Assembly (NCBI GenBank): GCA_001792895.1 | Contig: MARA01000007.1 | Location: 558,001 to 622,000, forward strand | From: Lentinus brumalis | Lineage: Eukaryota > Basidiomycota > Agaricomycetes > Polyporales > Polyporaceae | Direction of reading: 5' to 3' | Length of the DNA: 64,000 nt | Made by a program: the position numbers and the translations under genes | Shown: piece by piece, positions 11,487-23,723 of the stretch | How the letters are laid out: every line of letters starts with the position of its first letter | How positions within the stretch are numbered: the stretch's first letter is position 1 | Notes under the pieces: generated by a model | Database searches by the model: none | The model's input: the letters and a program-made list of their open reading frames with translations, nothing else | What the model was told of the DNA's origin: nothing

Positions 11487-12580
11487 TCAACCGTCTGCAC
11501 CAGTGTCGGCGGACTCTATGGTCTCGGCGTCGAGGCCAAAAAAGCTGGGGAGTTCATCCCATACAAAGTCGCGTTGCTCGATGTCGTAATTCTCGAGCAA
11601 CAACCAACATTCACGGCAGAGAGACTCCTGAAGTTCACCTTTGTGAGCTTGAAGAACGGAGTCAAAGGGGTCCGGGTTCGATAATTCAACGACAGTAAGT
11701 TTGTTCAGGAAGTCGTATATCGTTTGCTGGCATTTGTGAGGGGTCGTGCATCCACCATTGTCCTTGGTCACGAACACGTAAAGAGTGGCTGCAGTACGTC
11801 TGGCCACTAGATTCCCCCTGGCTTCGAAGCAGAGCACGACGTCATCGAGGGGGAGCTGCTCCCACGAGCCATCTTCCCGCTGGAACCCCCTGAGGTTGTC
11901 CTTGCCAAGTGTGCAGCAGATGAGAAATGCGACGGGAAGCAGAGAGTGTTCCCCAGTCAGCCGAGCGAGGTTGATGACCCCGATTGCATGCTCCGCCTTG
12001 AAGGAAGGCGGCCAATATGGACGGCCACGCTGCAAGAACAAGTGATAGTCGTCTGTGTAGTACATCTTGAGGTAGTCAACGGAGTGCTCCACCAGCTGCG
12101 ATATCTGGTATTTGTGTCCAAGGCGAATGCTCGCAGATATGACGTCGAAGGAGGGATTATTGGGCACGAAGGGGCTGCGTGCCGCGTCAGAATGTATTGT
12201 GAGTGTCGCGGAGAAGATCATGAGACAGACCTTGAGTGGTTTTTCGGAATGCACGCTCGGAGGAGGTGTCTCAGGTCTTCGGGCGTGTATGTGACGTGTA
12301 CGACAGGATAGGGAGCCATCGCAGCTTCTGGGGGCTGAGGCAGGGAGAACATGTCCCTGAACACGGGGGAATGGTCCGCGAGGATGCCTTTGAAGACGCG
12401 GAACTCGACGTCGCGTTCAACCAGTATAACGGTACCGTCTTCGTACCAAAACTCCTCGTCTCTTTTCAGCCCCTCGCCCTCTTCCCTCTGACCAACATCT
12501 CCAGCAACGGTGTCGTCCTCGGGCTCCTGCGACACGGTCGATTCGTACCTTCCACGTTTCCTGGTTATGCGAGCGGACAT
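11487..12580 (-). CDS. BTB/POZ domain protein (copy C)
   Basis: Exons 12580-12231 and 12174-11487 with a 56-nt intron (345 residues). The start MSARITRKRGR is typical of this group: a short basic, nuclear-localisation-like head, then an acidic spacer. The BTB core reads KRDEEFWYEDGTVILVERDV, FRVFKGILADHSPVFRDMFS, PEDLRHLLRACIP. The second half contains SIRLGHKYQISQLVEHSVDY, HAIGVINLARLTGEHSLLPV, QREDGSWEQL and a C-terminal CRECWLL with W-DELPSFFGL. The donor GTCTGT is unusual, but the phase matches the paralogues. Predicted protein-interaction adaptor, possibly for CUL3. It is divergent from copy D across 216 bp. Confidence 0.88.
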
Positions 12581-12796
12581 GAGGGGTTCGCGGAAGCGGT
12601 AGCAAGGGCCGGAGACAGCTGGGAGACAGTCGCTGAGAACCAGTCGGACTCGGAGGAAGAGAGCAAGATGAGAGCCGGAAGCGCTTGCCGCCGCCTACGA
12701 CTGTACCACTACAACCTCCTCCGTCCGGCTCCTGTTCTGGCCGCCCTACATATCTGGCGAGAATTCAGAATCCAGCCAACATATCTCTCTCTCAGA
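12581..12796. promoter_or_regulatory. Short shared region between divergent BTB genes
   Basis: Only 216 bp separate the start codons of BTB copies C (-) and D (+), so both promoters must overlap here. Several pyrimidine-rich runs are present; no core element is clear enough to name. Co-regulation is an inference from spacing. Confidence 0.45.
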
Positions 12797-13853
12797 ATGA
12801 CCATCCTGCCGGACGCGCATCCTCGCAAACGTCAAAGACACGACGAGAGCAACGGCGCAGAACAGGGCGTGGAGATCGTAGAGAGGATCCGCGATGAGGA
12901 GTTCTGGTTTGAAGACGGCAGCATCATACTCGCTGCTCGCGATGTCGAATTTCGCTTATACAAAGGGCTTCTTGCCAACCATTCTCCTGTCTTCAAAGAC
13001 ATGTTCTCTCTACCGCAGCCTCCGCCCTCCGAGGGTGCACTGGAGTCACCGTGCCCCGTTGTCCACCTCGCCGATTCGCCGGAGGACGTCAGGTGTCTTC
13101 TACGAGTGTGCATGCCCGACACAAGCACGAAGTATGCCCGTCCTTGTACCGTCTGACATATATCTTCCCGTGCTAAGATTTCACCTTCACAGCCTGTTCG
13201 CGCACAAGGACCCGACCTACGAGTCCGTAGCCTCCGCGATACGACTGGGGCACAAATACCAGATTGCCCCGCTCGTCGAGCACGCCCTTGGCTACCTGAA
13301 GAAATACTACACGACCACCTGGAAGCCCCTGAAGTTGTGGGCTCCGCCGCGTTTCCGGCCTGTACACGCGATCGGAATCGTTAACCTCGCTCGCCTGGTC
13401 GGCTGCGACACTCTTCTCCCGACCGCTTTCATCGACTGCTGCCAGCTCGAGGGCGCGTTGGTCGGCGGTCTCCTCAATGCGGACGGCACCACAGAGCACC
13501 TCAGCGCGAGCGACCTCGCCCTGTGCTTCTCCGCCAGTATCTCTCTGGCCGGAGAATGCGTCGGGATGGAGATGTACATGCGTAGACCTGCCGTATCCCC
13601 CTCTTGTCGTCATCCTACTCAGTGCACGCGCACCTTCGAGAAGAAGCACGGTCCCGACGTCGACCTCGCGAAGCTATGCCGCCCGAACCCTTTCTACTAT
13701 TCCTTACACTCTGGGTATCTCAGTAGCCACGGCGCGGTCTGTGTGTCTTGCGCGATCATGCTGTCCCAGCGTGATGATAATGAGGGCAAGAAGCTCTGGA
13801 AGCGTCTCCCGTCCGTTATCTGTCTGTCCATAGAAGGTTGGCCCGGAAGTTAG
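12797..13853 (+). CDS. BTB/POZ domain protein (copy D)
   Basis: Exons 12797-13131 and 13193-13853 (61-nt intron), 331 residues. It starts MTILPDAHPRKRQR, the usual basic head. BTB core: RDEEFWFEDGSIILAARDV, FRLYKGLLANHSPVFKDMFS, DSPEDVRCLLRVCMP. Second half: SAIRLGHKYQIAPLVEHALGY, HAIGIVNLARLVGCDTLLPT, and the terminal module CVSCAIML, KKLWKRLPSVICLSIEGWPG. Most similar by eye to copy G at 38997, on the other side of the 21-kb element. Predicted adaptor protein of unknown target. Confidence 0.88.
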
Positions 13854-13856
13854 GTA

Positions 13857-14530
13857 GCAGCCTGAAAGTCTTATATGACCTAACTCGGTATTGACGCAGA
13901 CGAGCGACGTATCATTGTATGTGCATACGATCACCAATCGGCTGGGTTACTTCACTTGTACTCCTGAAGGTATCCCGAGTTACGCTACCGGCAGGGACAA
14001 CGCGAAGATGAGGTTCGCATTACAACACACTCAGAGCGATGCCTGGGATGGTTTGGGCGCACTTGACAGTCATTGGGCTCCATGAGTTGGTGTCTCGTCG
14101 TGACTGATATCGGGCACAACATATAATGCAACAGAAATCAATGCAAGGTGGACCACCTTGCTAGGCGCAACGCATGTGTGCACGATGGAATGTGTAGGTA
14201 CATATACCTGTCAATGACGGACCGAGGTCTCTACTATACTATGTATGTCTTGCTTCCATGAGAGCTTCGCGATGAGCACGAGTGGGAAAGACGGTGGCGG
14301 ACGACAGCAGCGCAAGAGGCTCCTCCAGACTGAACCGTCGCGGACAACGCGGAGGCACGAGCAAGCGGTCTATCAATACTCATTGGGGTTCGCAGTGCGC
14401 AGCATAAGGTAAAGATCACGAAAACTCCTCGAGATATCGTGCTAAGCGACTATGACACTACGTCAGCGGATCGTCGTCGTACTCAGAAGTGGCCTCGATG
14501 AATGAAGCAACGCACCAAGGGTTTGCCTGG
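13857..14530. other. Intergenic region between converging BTB genes
   Basis: No gene seen. The 3' ends of copy D (+) and copy E (-) face each other across this stretch. Confidence 0.5.
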
Positions 14531-15599
14531 TCAATCTTCGTCATGGTCAGAATCATCATCCCCCTGTGCCTCTAATCCAAAAACGGTAGGCAGCTGAGTC
14601 CAAATTTCCCTGAATTCTTCTTCGTCGAGTGTCCTCGCCAACCTCCAGCAGGCCGAGCACAGATTCGTCTTCAGGTGCTGGCTGTATCCGCGCAGTACAG
14701 AGCTGAACGAATCAGGGACCGCCCACTCGGAGGTTTTGAGTTTCGTTAGCACATCGCGCAGCACCTCTGCGCATCGGCGTCCTGGCTTGGTGCAACCTTC
14801 AGAGATTCGGACGAGATCGAACACGAAGGTAGTAGCTTCTGCACGCCTGGCGACAAGTCTTCCCCTGGCCGCAAAACAGAGTCCGATATCGTCGAGTGTG
14901 AGCTGCTCCCACGAGCCGTCTCCGCGCTGGAACCCTTTGACGATGTCCTTGTCAAGAGTGCAGCAAATGAGGAGAGCAAGCGGGAGGAGAGAGAGCTCCC
15001 CCGTCAGGTGGGCGAGGTTGATCACACCTATGGCATGCTCCGCTTTGAAGGAAGGCGGCCAGTATGGATGGCCACGCTGCGCAAAAGCAGCGTAGTCGTT
15101 TGTGTAGTACTTCTTGAGGTAGTCGATGGAGTGCTCCACCAGCTTCGCAATCTGGTACTTGTGTCCAAGGCGGACTGTGGCCGAAATCGCGTCGAAGGAT
15201 GGGTCCTCGGGTAGAAAGGGGCTGCATGCCGCGTCAATATGTTGTCGTTGTATGTGATATCATAATAACGAACCTGGGCTCAGCTTTGGGCATGTATACC
15301 CGTAGGAGGTGTCTCAGGTCCTCTGGTGCATCTGTGACGTGCACAACAGAACAAAGGGCCGTTGCGGCATCGGGTGGCTGAGGCAGCGAAAACATGTCCT
15401 TGAGGACAGGGGAATGGTCCGCGAGGATGCCTTTGAAGACGCGGAACTCGACGTCGCGTGCAACGAGCATGACATTACCGTCTTCGTACCAGAACTCCTC
15501 ATCCCTCTTCCTGTCAGCGCCTGTGCCTACTTGAGTGTCCGCTGCCTCCCGATCCTGAGAGTCGGGCCTTGCACGCTTCCGAGTGTTTTGTGCGGACAT
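14531..15599 (-). CDS. BTB/POZ domain protein (copy E)
   Basis: Exons 15599-15274 and 15221-14531 (52-nt intron), 338 residues. The start MSAQNTRKRAR is preferred to an in-frame Met 216 nt upstream because it matches copy C. BTB core: KRDEEFWYEDGNVMLVARDV, FKGILADHSPVLKDMFS, PEDLRHLLRVYMP. Second half: VRLGHKYQIAKLVEHSIDY, HAIGVINLAHLTGELSLLP, QRGDGSWEQLTLDDIGLCF, and CSACWRLARTL with W-QLPTVFGL, ending in an acidic run. Closest visible relative is copy C; the two probably arose by local duplication. Confidence 0.88.
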
Positions 15600-15888
15600 T
15601 GGGGTTGACAGAGAGTATGTCGGGTCCCGCACAGCAGGCTGAGGCAGAGAGGTGGTGGGCGAGGCGCAAGTAGTGAAGGCGCCGAAAGCTTGAGAGGAGG
15701 AGTCCTCATGCATCCACTTTGCTTTCAGTCTTTGTATACCTTTACACAACCGGTGACCAGATAAATGAACGACATTCGTCTCGGTGATATGTACTGTATG
15801 CGCGCTCCCCTCCAAGAGCTCTGGGTTCTAGCTATCTGCCACGCTGAACGAGTCGACTTCCGATGGACTCAATCCGAACCTGCGCAAC

Positions 15889-17018
15889 TTACAGGGTGTC
15901 CGCCAAACCCGGATCGAGCTCGTCCAGCACGCGGTGTAGCGACCGGACCTTCGCTCGAACCAACACGTTCTTCCGCTCCTGGCCCTCCCGGGCAGGGGGG
16001 AACGTGCACAGCGCCATGTCGGCCCAGTAGCCATACGTGACTGTGCGGTTGTTCACCTTCAAGTAGCTCCGATAACGGCCATTCACCCAAGAGATGTCCT
16101 CGGGACTGTCGGTTTGAGAATGCACTCCCGTGCCGCGCAGAGAGGCGTCAAGGTTCTGGGTCATGGACGACTTCTCGGGCGACTTGCACCAGTCGAAGAC
16201 GTCGCTGAGGTTGTGTGGGGAACCATCGATATGAAGGACGCCGGTCCTCTCGAAATCGGTCATCCTGGCAATCGGGTCGCCGCCGTCGGCGTGTAGCTGG
16301 GAGGAATTCGACTCCGCGAGTCCGAGGGGCACAGATAGCTCGAGTGAAAGAGACGGTTCCCGATCCGGTGCTGAATCTGTCGTGACTCTGCGTACGACGA
16401 TCCTGCTCGCAGGGTTAAGCGTGAAGATAGACCACATGTTGTGAAAACGCACCTGAATGAGACATCCTGCGCATAGATCAGCACAGGGTTGCCGGTACGC
16501 GTCGAGACGACGCTTCCGTCTGCCTGCTGAATGACCCCATCCGGGAGTGTCGACGCGAGCACGTCGCGCAAGTTCACCATCTCATCGGCGAACCCCGCCC
16601 ATCCCAACGGAGTTCGTAGGGACGGCATCGTGAGCTGATTACAGAGCCTGTGCAGCCTGTAGTACTGCGCGTCCGCGAGGAGGTAGCGACGGGCCGTCGT
16701 AACGCCCATCCCTCCGGGAATAGAGTCGGGCGTGAGAGGGAGGATCGGGTAGCCGCTGAGGTAGTCGACGATGAGCGCGAAGAGGGACGGGTTGCGATCG
16801 AGCCGCAGGACGCACTCGCGCGACTCCAGAAAGCCCGAGGTGAAGCAGTCGAGGAAGTGGTTGGGGGAGTCGAAGGAGATCTGACCGTGAGTGAGCTGGA
16901 ACTCTTCTCCACGTACGATAACGGTGTATACGTCGTTTTCGGGTGGAGGAGTCTGAGGTAGGCGAGGTACGCTGGTAAAAAGTGGAAGCTCCGTGGAGGT
17001 CTGATTGGGAGAGGGCAT
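15889..17018 (-). CDS. BTB/POZ protein of the T1 (KCTD-like) type
   Basis: Exons 17018-16453 and 16402-15889, 50-nt intron, 359 residues. Unlike the neighbouring BTB genes, the domain is of the potassium-channel-tetramerisation kind: YTVIVRGEEFQLTHGQI, DSPNHFLDCF, LRLDRNPSLFALIVDYLSGY, ARRYLLADAQYYRLHRLC. A region follows with WAGFADEMVNLRDVL and LPDGVI-ADGSVVS. The C-terminal half has low complexity plus a conserved patch (GRYRSYLKVNNRTVTYGYWAD) shared loosely with the gene at 42744-43928. These proteins usually oligomerise and some bind CUL3. Splicing was fixed by comparison with that second copy, which has an intron at the equivalent place. Confidence 0.8.
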
Positions 17019-17189
17019 TCTTGCTGGGGCACGAGGAGGGAGCTGTCAGCTCGTCGCTGGGAGGAGAGGATGAGTGTTAAGTTCACGTTGCGAAAAATGA
17101 TCATGGACCATGTGCGGCGGTAACGCTCGGCGTCATCAGACGCTACACAAACCGTAAGTACCGTGCATGAGGTTACGAGACGAACCTGG

Positions 17190-17484
17190 AGTCAGTGCTC
17201 GGCACGTACACCCCTAGGAGGCGTCTCAGGTCTTCAGGCCCGTCGCAGCTTCCGGGGGCTGAGGCAGCGAGAACATATCGTCGAAGACGGGGGAATGTTG
17301 CGCGATCTAGCCTTTAAAGACGCGGAACTCGACGTCGCACGCAACGAAAATGACATTACCGTCTGCAAACCAGAACTCCTCGTCCCTCTTCCTCTCTCCG
17401 GGTTCCCCTCCAGTGTTCAGTCTCCACTACCTCCCGCTCTTGCGAATCAAGTCGCGCACGCTTTCGATTAGCTCTTGCGGACAT
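17190..17484 (-). pseudogene. BTB/POZ relic, exon 1 only
   Basis: It opens like an intact copy (MSARANRKRARLDSQ) but is then frameshifted before the BTB core, which can still be read as RDEEFWFADGNVIFVACDV and FRVFKG. That frame hits a TAG, continues as HSPVFDDMFSLPQPPEAAT and stops again. No second exon is present; the 21-kb element lies immediately 5' of this relic, starting about 130 bp away. Non-functional. Confidence 0.75.
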
Positions 17485-17610
17485 CGAGCTTCCACAAAGA
17501 TGTATCCGCAGCAGCAGACCGGAGATATAGTTGTTACCGGGAGGTGGCAAAGTGATGGTCGGGACGAAGTCTTGCAGGCGCCAATCATAGCGTTCTCCGG
17601 ATTGTTATCT

Positions 17611-17617
17611 ACTTACC
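17611..17617. repeat. Target-site duplication, left copy (ACTTACC)
   Basis: A 7-bp direct repeat identical to 38838-38844. It lies directly outside the left inverted repeat of the 21-kb element. Perfect identity supports a genuine transposition. Confidence 0.8.
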
Positions 17618-17642
17618 TATGAGGGGATTTATGGGCCAAAAA
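17618..17642 (+). repeat. Left terminal inverted repeat of the 21-kb element
   Basis: It matches the reverse complement of 38813-38837 at 22 of 25 positions. The consensus starts TATGAGGSGMTTTATGGGMC and is followed by five A. Confidence 0.8.
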
Positions 17643-18316
17643 AGAATCTTTCGACGACTACTCACCCTGTTAACGGCATTTACCTTCTTATTTCCACACT
17701 TTCTCGTGTTCATTGCCTTTGGGCCCCTCTCATCCGGAGTTACTACCCTCAAGGTGTCTTAACTCCCAATTGTCCCCATGTGACGTTCCATGTCCAACTT
17801 CACTCGTCCTTGTCGTCTTCAGCTCCTTATCAGCGCCCTTCGCATAGCGGCAGAACATGGTAAAGCCGGACAATGTGGTGCAACGAAACTTGCGCTCCAA
17901 TTGTGGCTGAATACCATCCGAACCCTCCGTTGGAGCTGTTTTGGCTGTTCTCATCCTTCGTAACTGCCATTTGCATCCTTTTGATCCCGTTTGTTCCAGT
18001 GCGAGCGCAGTCACAGCAGATCGTTAAAGCGCTCTTGCTGACGTAACTCTTGGCGCCTATGCACCCCTGCCACCGATTTTATCCTCGTTTGTTTGCCTCT
18101 GTGACACCTTGTTCGAACATACTCACCTCCTCGCTTAACCTCTGGGCATGACGCCCGACCGGGAAGGTAACGGCTTGATCCGACACATAGTTGCTCCCGG
18201 GGTCCTTGGTATATAAGTGCTCCAGCATGGTCCGTAGTTCTCTTTTTTCTGCCTTCACTTGTCGACACCGCTCAACTCGCCCTGTGCACAGTCGCCTTCT
18301 CATACTCGTGCTCCCC

Positions 18317-21300
18317 ATGTCGTCTACCAACTACCCTCGCGGACCCTGCGCTCACTCTCAGTGTACTCAAGCCCTTGGGGGTTGCGCGGCTTTTGTGATA
18401 GTCGTCAACGACACCCTGCGCGAGGTGAGTCATACCGCGAAACTCTCCTTACCACATCACACTTCGCGTTGCTCATGTCGTGGGCCCATGCAGTATGCGC
18501 TCACGGCTGATGAACTTTGCTCAGCCTGCCTTCATCCATGGTTCAGCCATCGCGTCGGGGGAGTCGAACTGCAGGGCCGGTCTGCGCTGTTGCTCCGGGG
18601 TGGATGTGTGACTTTCCAGTGTGGTGGATTCGTCATGGTACGTTCTCTGTGCCATCTTGTCTGTTGTGTGTCACCCCTGAGCCAGTCGCGATTGCAGCCT
18701 GCCGAAGGAGGGCCGGCAAACTGGGACACGACATGTGCTTGCGGCGGCCCTCTGCGTGCGCATTCCATTCTTACGTCCAGCGCCAGTTCGGCATCCTCCA
18801 TGTCAGTGTGTAAAGTCTTTTCAACGCTCTTCATGTACTCATATTACACGTGCAGACCGAATCCGCAGGTTGCGCCAGTGCAATTTGTGACCACCCACCC
18901 GGCACCCTCCCCCATGCTCCCACCGGGCCCCAACGATTCTTTGGACGCGGCGGCGTTAGCCTCCGCCCCTCCCATTGAGGCCTATAGTCGTCTTCGAGAG
19001 GATGACGCCGGCTCCGCCTGGGATCGTTGCCGCGCCAGCGCAGTGCGACACCGCGTTGATACGTCATCTCAACGCAGCAACGTGTCACGTGTTCGATCGT
19101 CCACCTCGCGTGTCGCCACCCCCCGCCCTGCTGGCACTCCCACTGGAACGCTGGTGCATGGTGAGGCGCCAGGCCCCGTCGCGAGTCTCGAGGACCCTAC
19201 TGTCAAGGTATTTTCTGTCCTCATGATTCCCTTCCAGGTAGGTGATCAAGTATCATTGCGTCGGCCTATATACATCCTGCTCATCGTCTCTACGTCACAG
19301 CACCCTGCCACGGAAACACGGCGGGGCTCCTACCCGCGTACGGAGTTCGTTTGGACGCCAGAACAGTTCGACAAGATTGTTCATCAAGCACTCCTTTACA
19401 AGCTCGTTTTCACCGTCACCCTCGCGCGCGAAGGTCCGGTGTGGGTTAGCTTCCACGACCAGGTCATGGCTTTCTGCCGTCGCCAGCGCATCGACGTCCC
19501 TGGGTACGATCTCACCGTCGCTCCCCGTAGCCCCAGTTCGCTCCCGTTCGTGCTCCTCAAGAGTGCGAACAAGAAGAAGCCCCAAGGAGCCAAGGTGCAC
19601 TCGTTGTACGACGACCTCAATTGCACGAGCTTCACTGTCAACACTCTCCTCGCCACTAAGTTCCTCATCACCCCCCGTACCCCGGGGCGGAGGAAGAGTT
19701 TGCCCCACACCCCCTTCTGCGAATTGGTACGTCAACTTGTGGAGCATCGCCACTGTCGTCTCAAGCTCATGTTCATTAGCTCCTCGCCGCGGTGACCTCT
19801 CCGCTCACTTGATGCGGCCAGAGTTGTGGAGGGCGGACGAGCCTGGCATGCAGGACTATCTGCGCATCGCCGCGCCCAACGATCTCCATCCCTGCTTCCC
19901 GTCTCGTGTGATGTCGGTCGTCGGGCCTGACATCGTGCCCAAGTGCCGCATTGATTGCCCTACCGAGCGCCCTCGCTCCCCGACCCGTTCTCCGGTCGCC
20001 GGCCCTTCTGGCACTCAGCACGCCGGCTCGTCCTCCTCCCATTCCCCCACGTCGCCGTCATGGTCCGTCGAGCTCATGAACCCGCCTTCGCCGACCGTTG
20101 TGGCGTCTCCGGCTCACTCTGTGGTTGGATCCGCCGCCCCTTCGCTTTCGGCACTGCAGCTCTCCGGGCTCCTGGATAATGATGACTTCGCCTCGGCGAC
20201 CTCTACACCGTTGGGATCGCCTACGGAAGTTTGGCGAGACCTCCCGGCCCGAACGCCGAGTGCTGTGGCCGACGCTCCTCCATCCTCCACAGAGGTCACC
20301 CACGATTCATCCTCGATGGATACTGTTCTACCCACCGATCCACCCTCCGATCCGCAGGTGGACCCCGCGTCGGACATTGGAGGCGCCCCGGAGCCCGCAC
20401 GCCAGCCTGCTTCGCCGCTGGTGCCCGATCAGCCTGAGGCCAATCGCCCGTCGGGGCAGTCCCGGTGGTGAGCGGTCTGATCTCATCCCAGAGCGGCACG
20501 ATTACTCAGCTCACCGTGATGTCAGGTTCGGTATGGTAGGCGCAGTGCACGCAGTGCTCGGATGACCACTGGAGGTCGACCTCCGGCTCCAGTGCCGCGC
20601 CGAGGACGGAGTCGTCGGTCACGCGCTGCGGCAGAGGTGAGTCTTTCTCTTTGCCGCTCTCAACCAAGACGTGGCCACACATTCCTCTCTGCACACTCAG
20701 GTCGAGGATGACACGGACCGTGATTCGCCGAGTGCACCTCGGACTCTGGGGGATGCCGCGCTCATGGTGCGTTCTCGCTTGAGATCACTGACTCGGTCAC
20801 TCACACTCTGTCTTCACCAGAACACCAATACCACCCGACGGACCAGCGAGCGGTTGCGCGCTGTTGCCATCAGCGACGCAAACCCGGGCACAGGCACGGC
20901 GTCCCCGCCGGCGCGGGCTCCGGGTTACGATGTGACCGGCGTGGGCGCCGCCGTAGCACAGGTCGACTCTTCAGTCGGGGCGCCGCCGGAGGTACGTTGC
21001 CTCACGTCTCATCATGCGCAGGGCTTCCACGCTCATAGTGGTCGGATCAGGGGGATGAAGAAGAGCGCCCCACCAATCGTCGTCGCACACAAAGCCCTGT
21101 GTCGCTCGGGCTTCCGAACCTCGACGCACGCGTGAGTAGCCCTCCCCGATGTTGTTTCATTCTTTGTCTTAGTAATACATAATTGCAGAGTCCCCGGCCA
21201 CTTCGCTCGCTCCCTGACAACGCGGTGAAGGCATGGACAACCCGCGTCATATCCATGCTCGCGCCCGAAGGAGACTTCTCACACCCGATTCCCCACATCC

Positions 21301-22962
21301 GCGCTCCAAACTTGGAGATGGCGGCTGACATTCTGATTTTCCTTGTGGAGTGGTTGATCATCAAGCGGCCCTTGGGTCCGTCTCTGGTAGCGGAAGAGGA
21401 GTTCGGCGAGGCGTTCCGCGACCGCTTCCGTCATCAGGAGGCCGAGTGCACCTTGACAACACTGTCGCGGCTGATGCATCATGGGGCCGCACTAGACCTC
21501 CGAGTGTGAGTCTTACGTCTAGTCCCCGCCATTCTTCTTTGACACCTTCTTGAGCAGAGGCGACGCGATCGGCAGCAGTCCTCTGCGTTCTCTGCTTCGC
21601 CTGTGTGTGCAAAGGCTAGTTGGGGACGAGAGATACTGGAAGGCCGTTGGACGTTATCGATGTGTCCGCCCCGGCCCTAGCGGCGTGGTCGAACGTGAAA
21701 CGCACTTGACCTTGTGCGGGTACTTCGCGCTCTTGCAGATGGTATCCATTCACGTGGGGCCGCTGCCCATTTCTCCTATGGTCCTCCGCTATGCTATCGA
21801 AGGACGCGATGCGGCGTTGTCTTTTGATAGTATGTTTATACGCTTGATCGACCCGGATCTGTACGATCGCCTCGCGCCTTGGGACGAGTACGAATGGGGC
21901 ACTGCTCTGCCTTCCGACCCCAGCCACCCTCTCATCACGCTCATCTTCTCGGCTGGAGTCGATGTGAGTCCTCTTCGCCTATGTCATTCACGGCGACTGA
22001 CACGTGGCGTCTCCAGGTGAAGGTATTCAGCGACCCTCCTCGCCATGCAGAGCTGGAGTGGATGGAGAGGCACTTAGTGGCCCAGTCTGTGTTCGATGGC
22101 ACGGAACTCGCTTCGGATGCCAATGGCCTCCGCTCTTTCAGGCAGGGCATGCACATCGCTCTGGCCGGTGGTCGCACTCTCGATGAGGTGCGTATCCTCG
22201 CTTTCGTGTTCGGGTTCATGCTCATTTCGTCTCATCCCCCTTGCCCCAGTCATTCGCATACTCTTGTCGAGAGTACCTCGCCGTGATGTGCAGCGTTCGA
22301 TTGAATGATATCAGCCTCCTCATACGGCACATCGAATTCAAGTCGGCACTCGACCGTCGCGCCGCCGAACAGCAAAGCGCCCACTCCGAGGATATGCCCG
22401 ACTCCTCCTGGGATGCGATCTTCGAGGATGCTTTCAAGGAAAGAGTCAAGGCGTATCTGAAGGGACGTGGGCACCCCGATCACCCAGATGTTCGCGTTGT
22501 CGTGGGTGAAGACGTCTTCGTGCGTGACCGGGACGATCCTCTGCTCCTTGCCCGCCTTTTCTTGCAGATGATGTCCGGTTCAGATTTGGTGCCTCCTAAT
22601 GGTGATTGGAAACTGAAGGTGCGCTCTGCTTCCAGCTCCGTCACCTACCTTCTTCTGTGTCGCGGCATCAACTGATACGGGCTCATCAGATATATTTCCG
22701 ACATGTCGGGCGCCGTGGGCCTCTCCCGGAGGGAGCTAGCATTGGTCATATCCACCCGGTGAGCTACTGTCGTCTGAGCCGAGGCAGGTGCCGCTGCTGA
22801 ACAGTCGTACGGTAGATCAATGTCCATGCTTGCTTCTACGACTGCACCGTGACCGTCGACGAAGGCGTGCGCTATCTTCTGCGCGAGGACCACACGGGCC
22901 TTCTCTTCGATGTATGGTTCCATGGCGCTGTTCTGGACCCGCACGACTACAATCAGGTGTAG
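18317..22962 (+). CDS. HECT-like E3 ubiquitin ligase with Cys-rich N-terminus
   Basis: Intron-rich gene. Supported exons: 18317-18424, 18494-18637, 18698-18801, 18856-19207, 19301-19726, then a long Pro/Ser-rich exon to about 20467, several short exons to about 21510, and a tail of 21550(approx.)-21963, 22017-22187, 22250-22618, 22690-22758 and 22816-22962. The last five junctions are all in phase. The N-terminus has four Cys clusters (CAHSQC, LCSACLHPW, GGCVTFQCGG, TCACGG), perhaps zinc-binding. The C-terminal part resembles a HECT fold: an N-lobe-like LTLCGYFALLQMVSIHVGPL and FIRLIDPDLYDRLAPW, FLQMMSGSDLVPP before the C-lobe, then HACFYDC, where Cys after His-Ala recalls the HECT catalytic cysteine. 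Family role: ubiquitin transfer. The HECT assignment rests on these motifs; middle exons are uncertain. Confidence 0.6.
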
Positions 22963-23723
22963 ATGCAGCTTGGCGGCGGCCTCAGTATTGCATGGCGATT
23001 CGTGGTCCCATACGAGGGGCAGGGGCACGCGGTGGGGACACCGTCCACGCAACGGTGTGTGTGGGTGTGCGGTGTCTTTGAGGCTTCTTATGTAGCGCGT
23101 CGTATCTCCCTGTCTGCGATAATTCGGCACGTGGTGAATGGAATAAATGGCGGCCCTCTCGGGCCTCAGCCTTCTTGTACCCCTCTCCGCTCTCTCTAGA
23201 GCGATCTTGCCGTTGGGTCGTCCCGAGTAAGTCCACGTGTCTCAGAGCGCCCGTGAAGGGGCGCGGTTTGCACGTCGCCCAACGGTTGTCCCTCTTACTT
23301 TCCCCTTTGACCTCCCGCTTACAATGTCACCCTCTGTACACATGCCAACGAGCTTGAGTGCTTTCAACACGTCCAGACCTTGTCCCGCAACCGACATCCT
23401 GCCTCTCCCCTCCGAGTGTCAAGTTCTTCAACGGCACAAACACTTTCTCCCCGCCCCTGCCCCCTCACCGGGCGATGTTGGAGGCTATGTTCACGCTCCC
23501 TCCTCGGATGGTCGCGCATCAAAGCGGCCGCGACATTATCCCCCAACCTTCGCAGCTCTCCTCCCCTGGCGCACAAGTTCCTGCCCCAACTGTGTCCGGC
23601 GGGGAGGCCGGGAGGCAATCCGAAGGTCCTCCTCGCGCTGTCCCCAACTGTTCCAGAAGACATGCGGACCGTCAGGACGCATCGTCCCTCGGGCACGATG
23701 CGCACGCCAAGCACTACGTCCGT
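22963..23723. other. Spacer after the HECT-like gene
   Basis: It contains an AATAAA at about 23139, fitting a polyadenylation signal for the HECT-like gene. A Pro/Ser-rich open frame from 23358 runs into the tandem repeat, but coding status is unclear. Confidence 0.4.
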
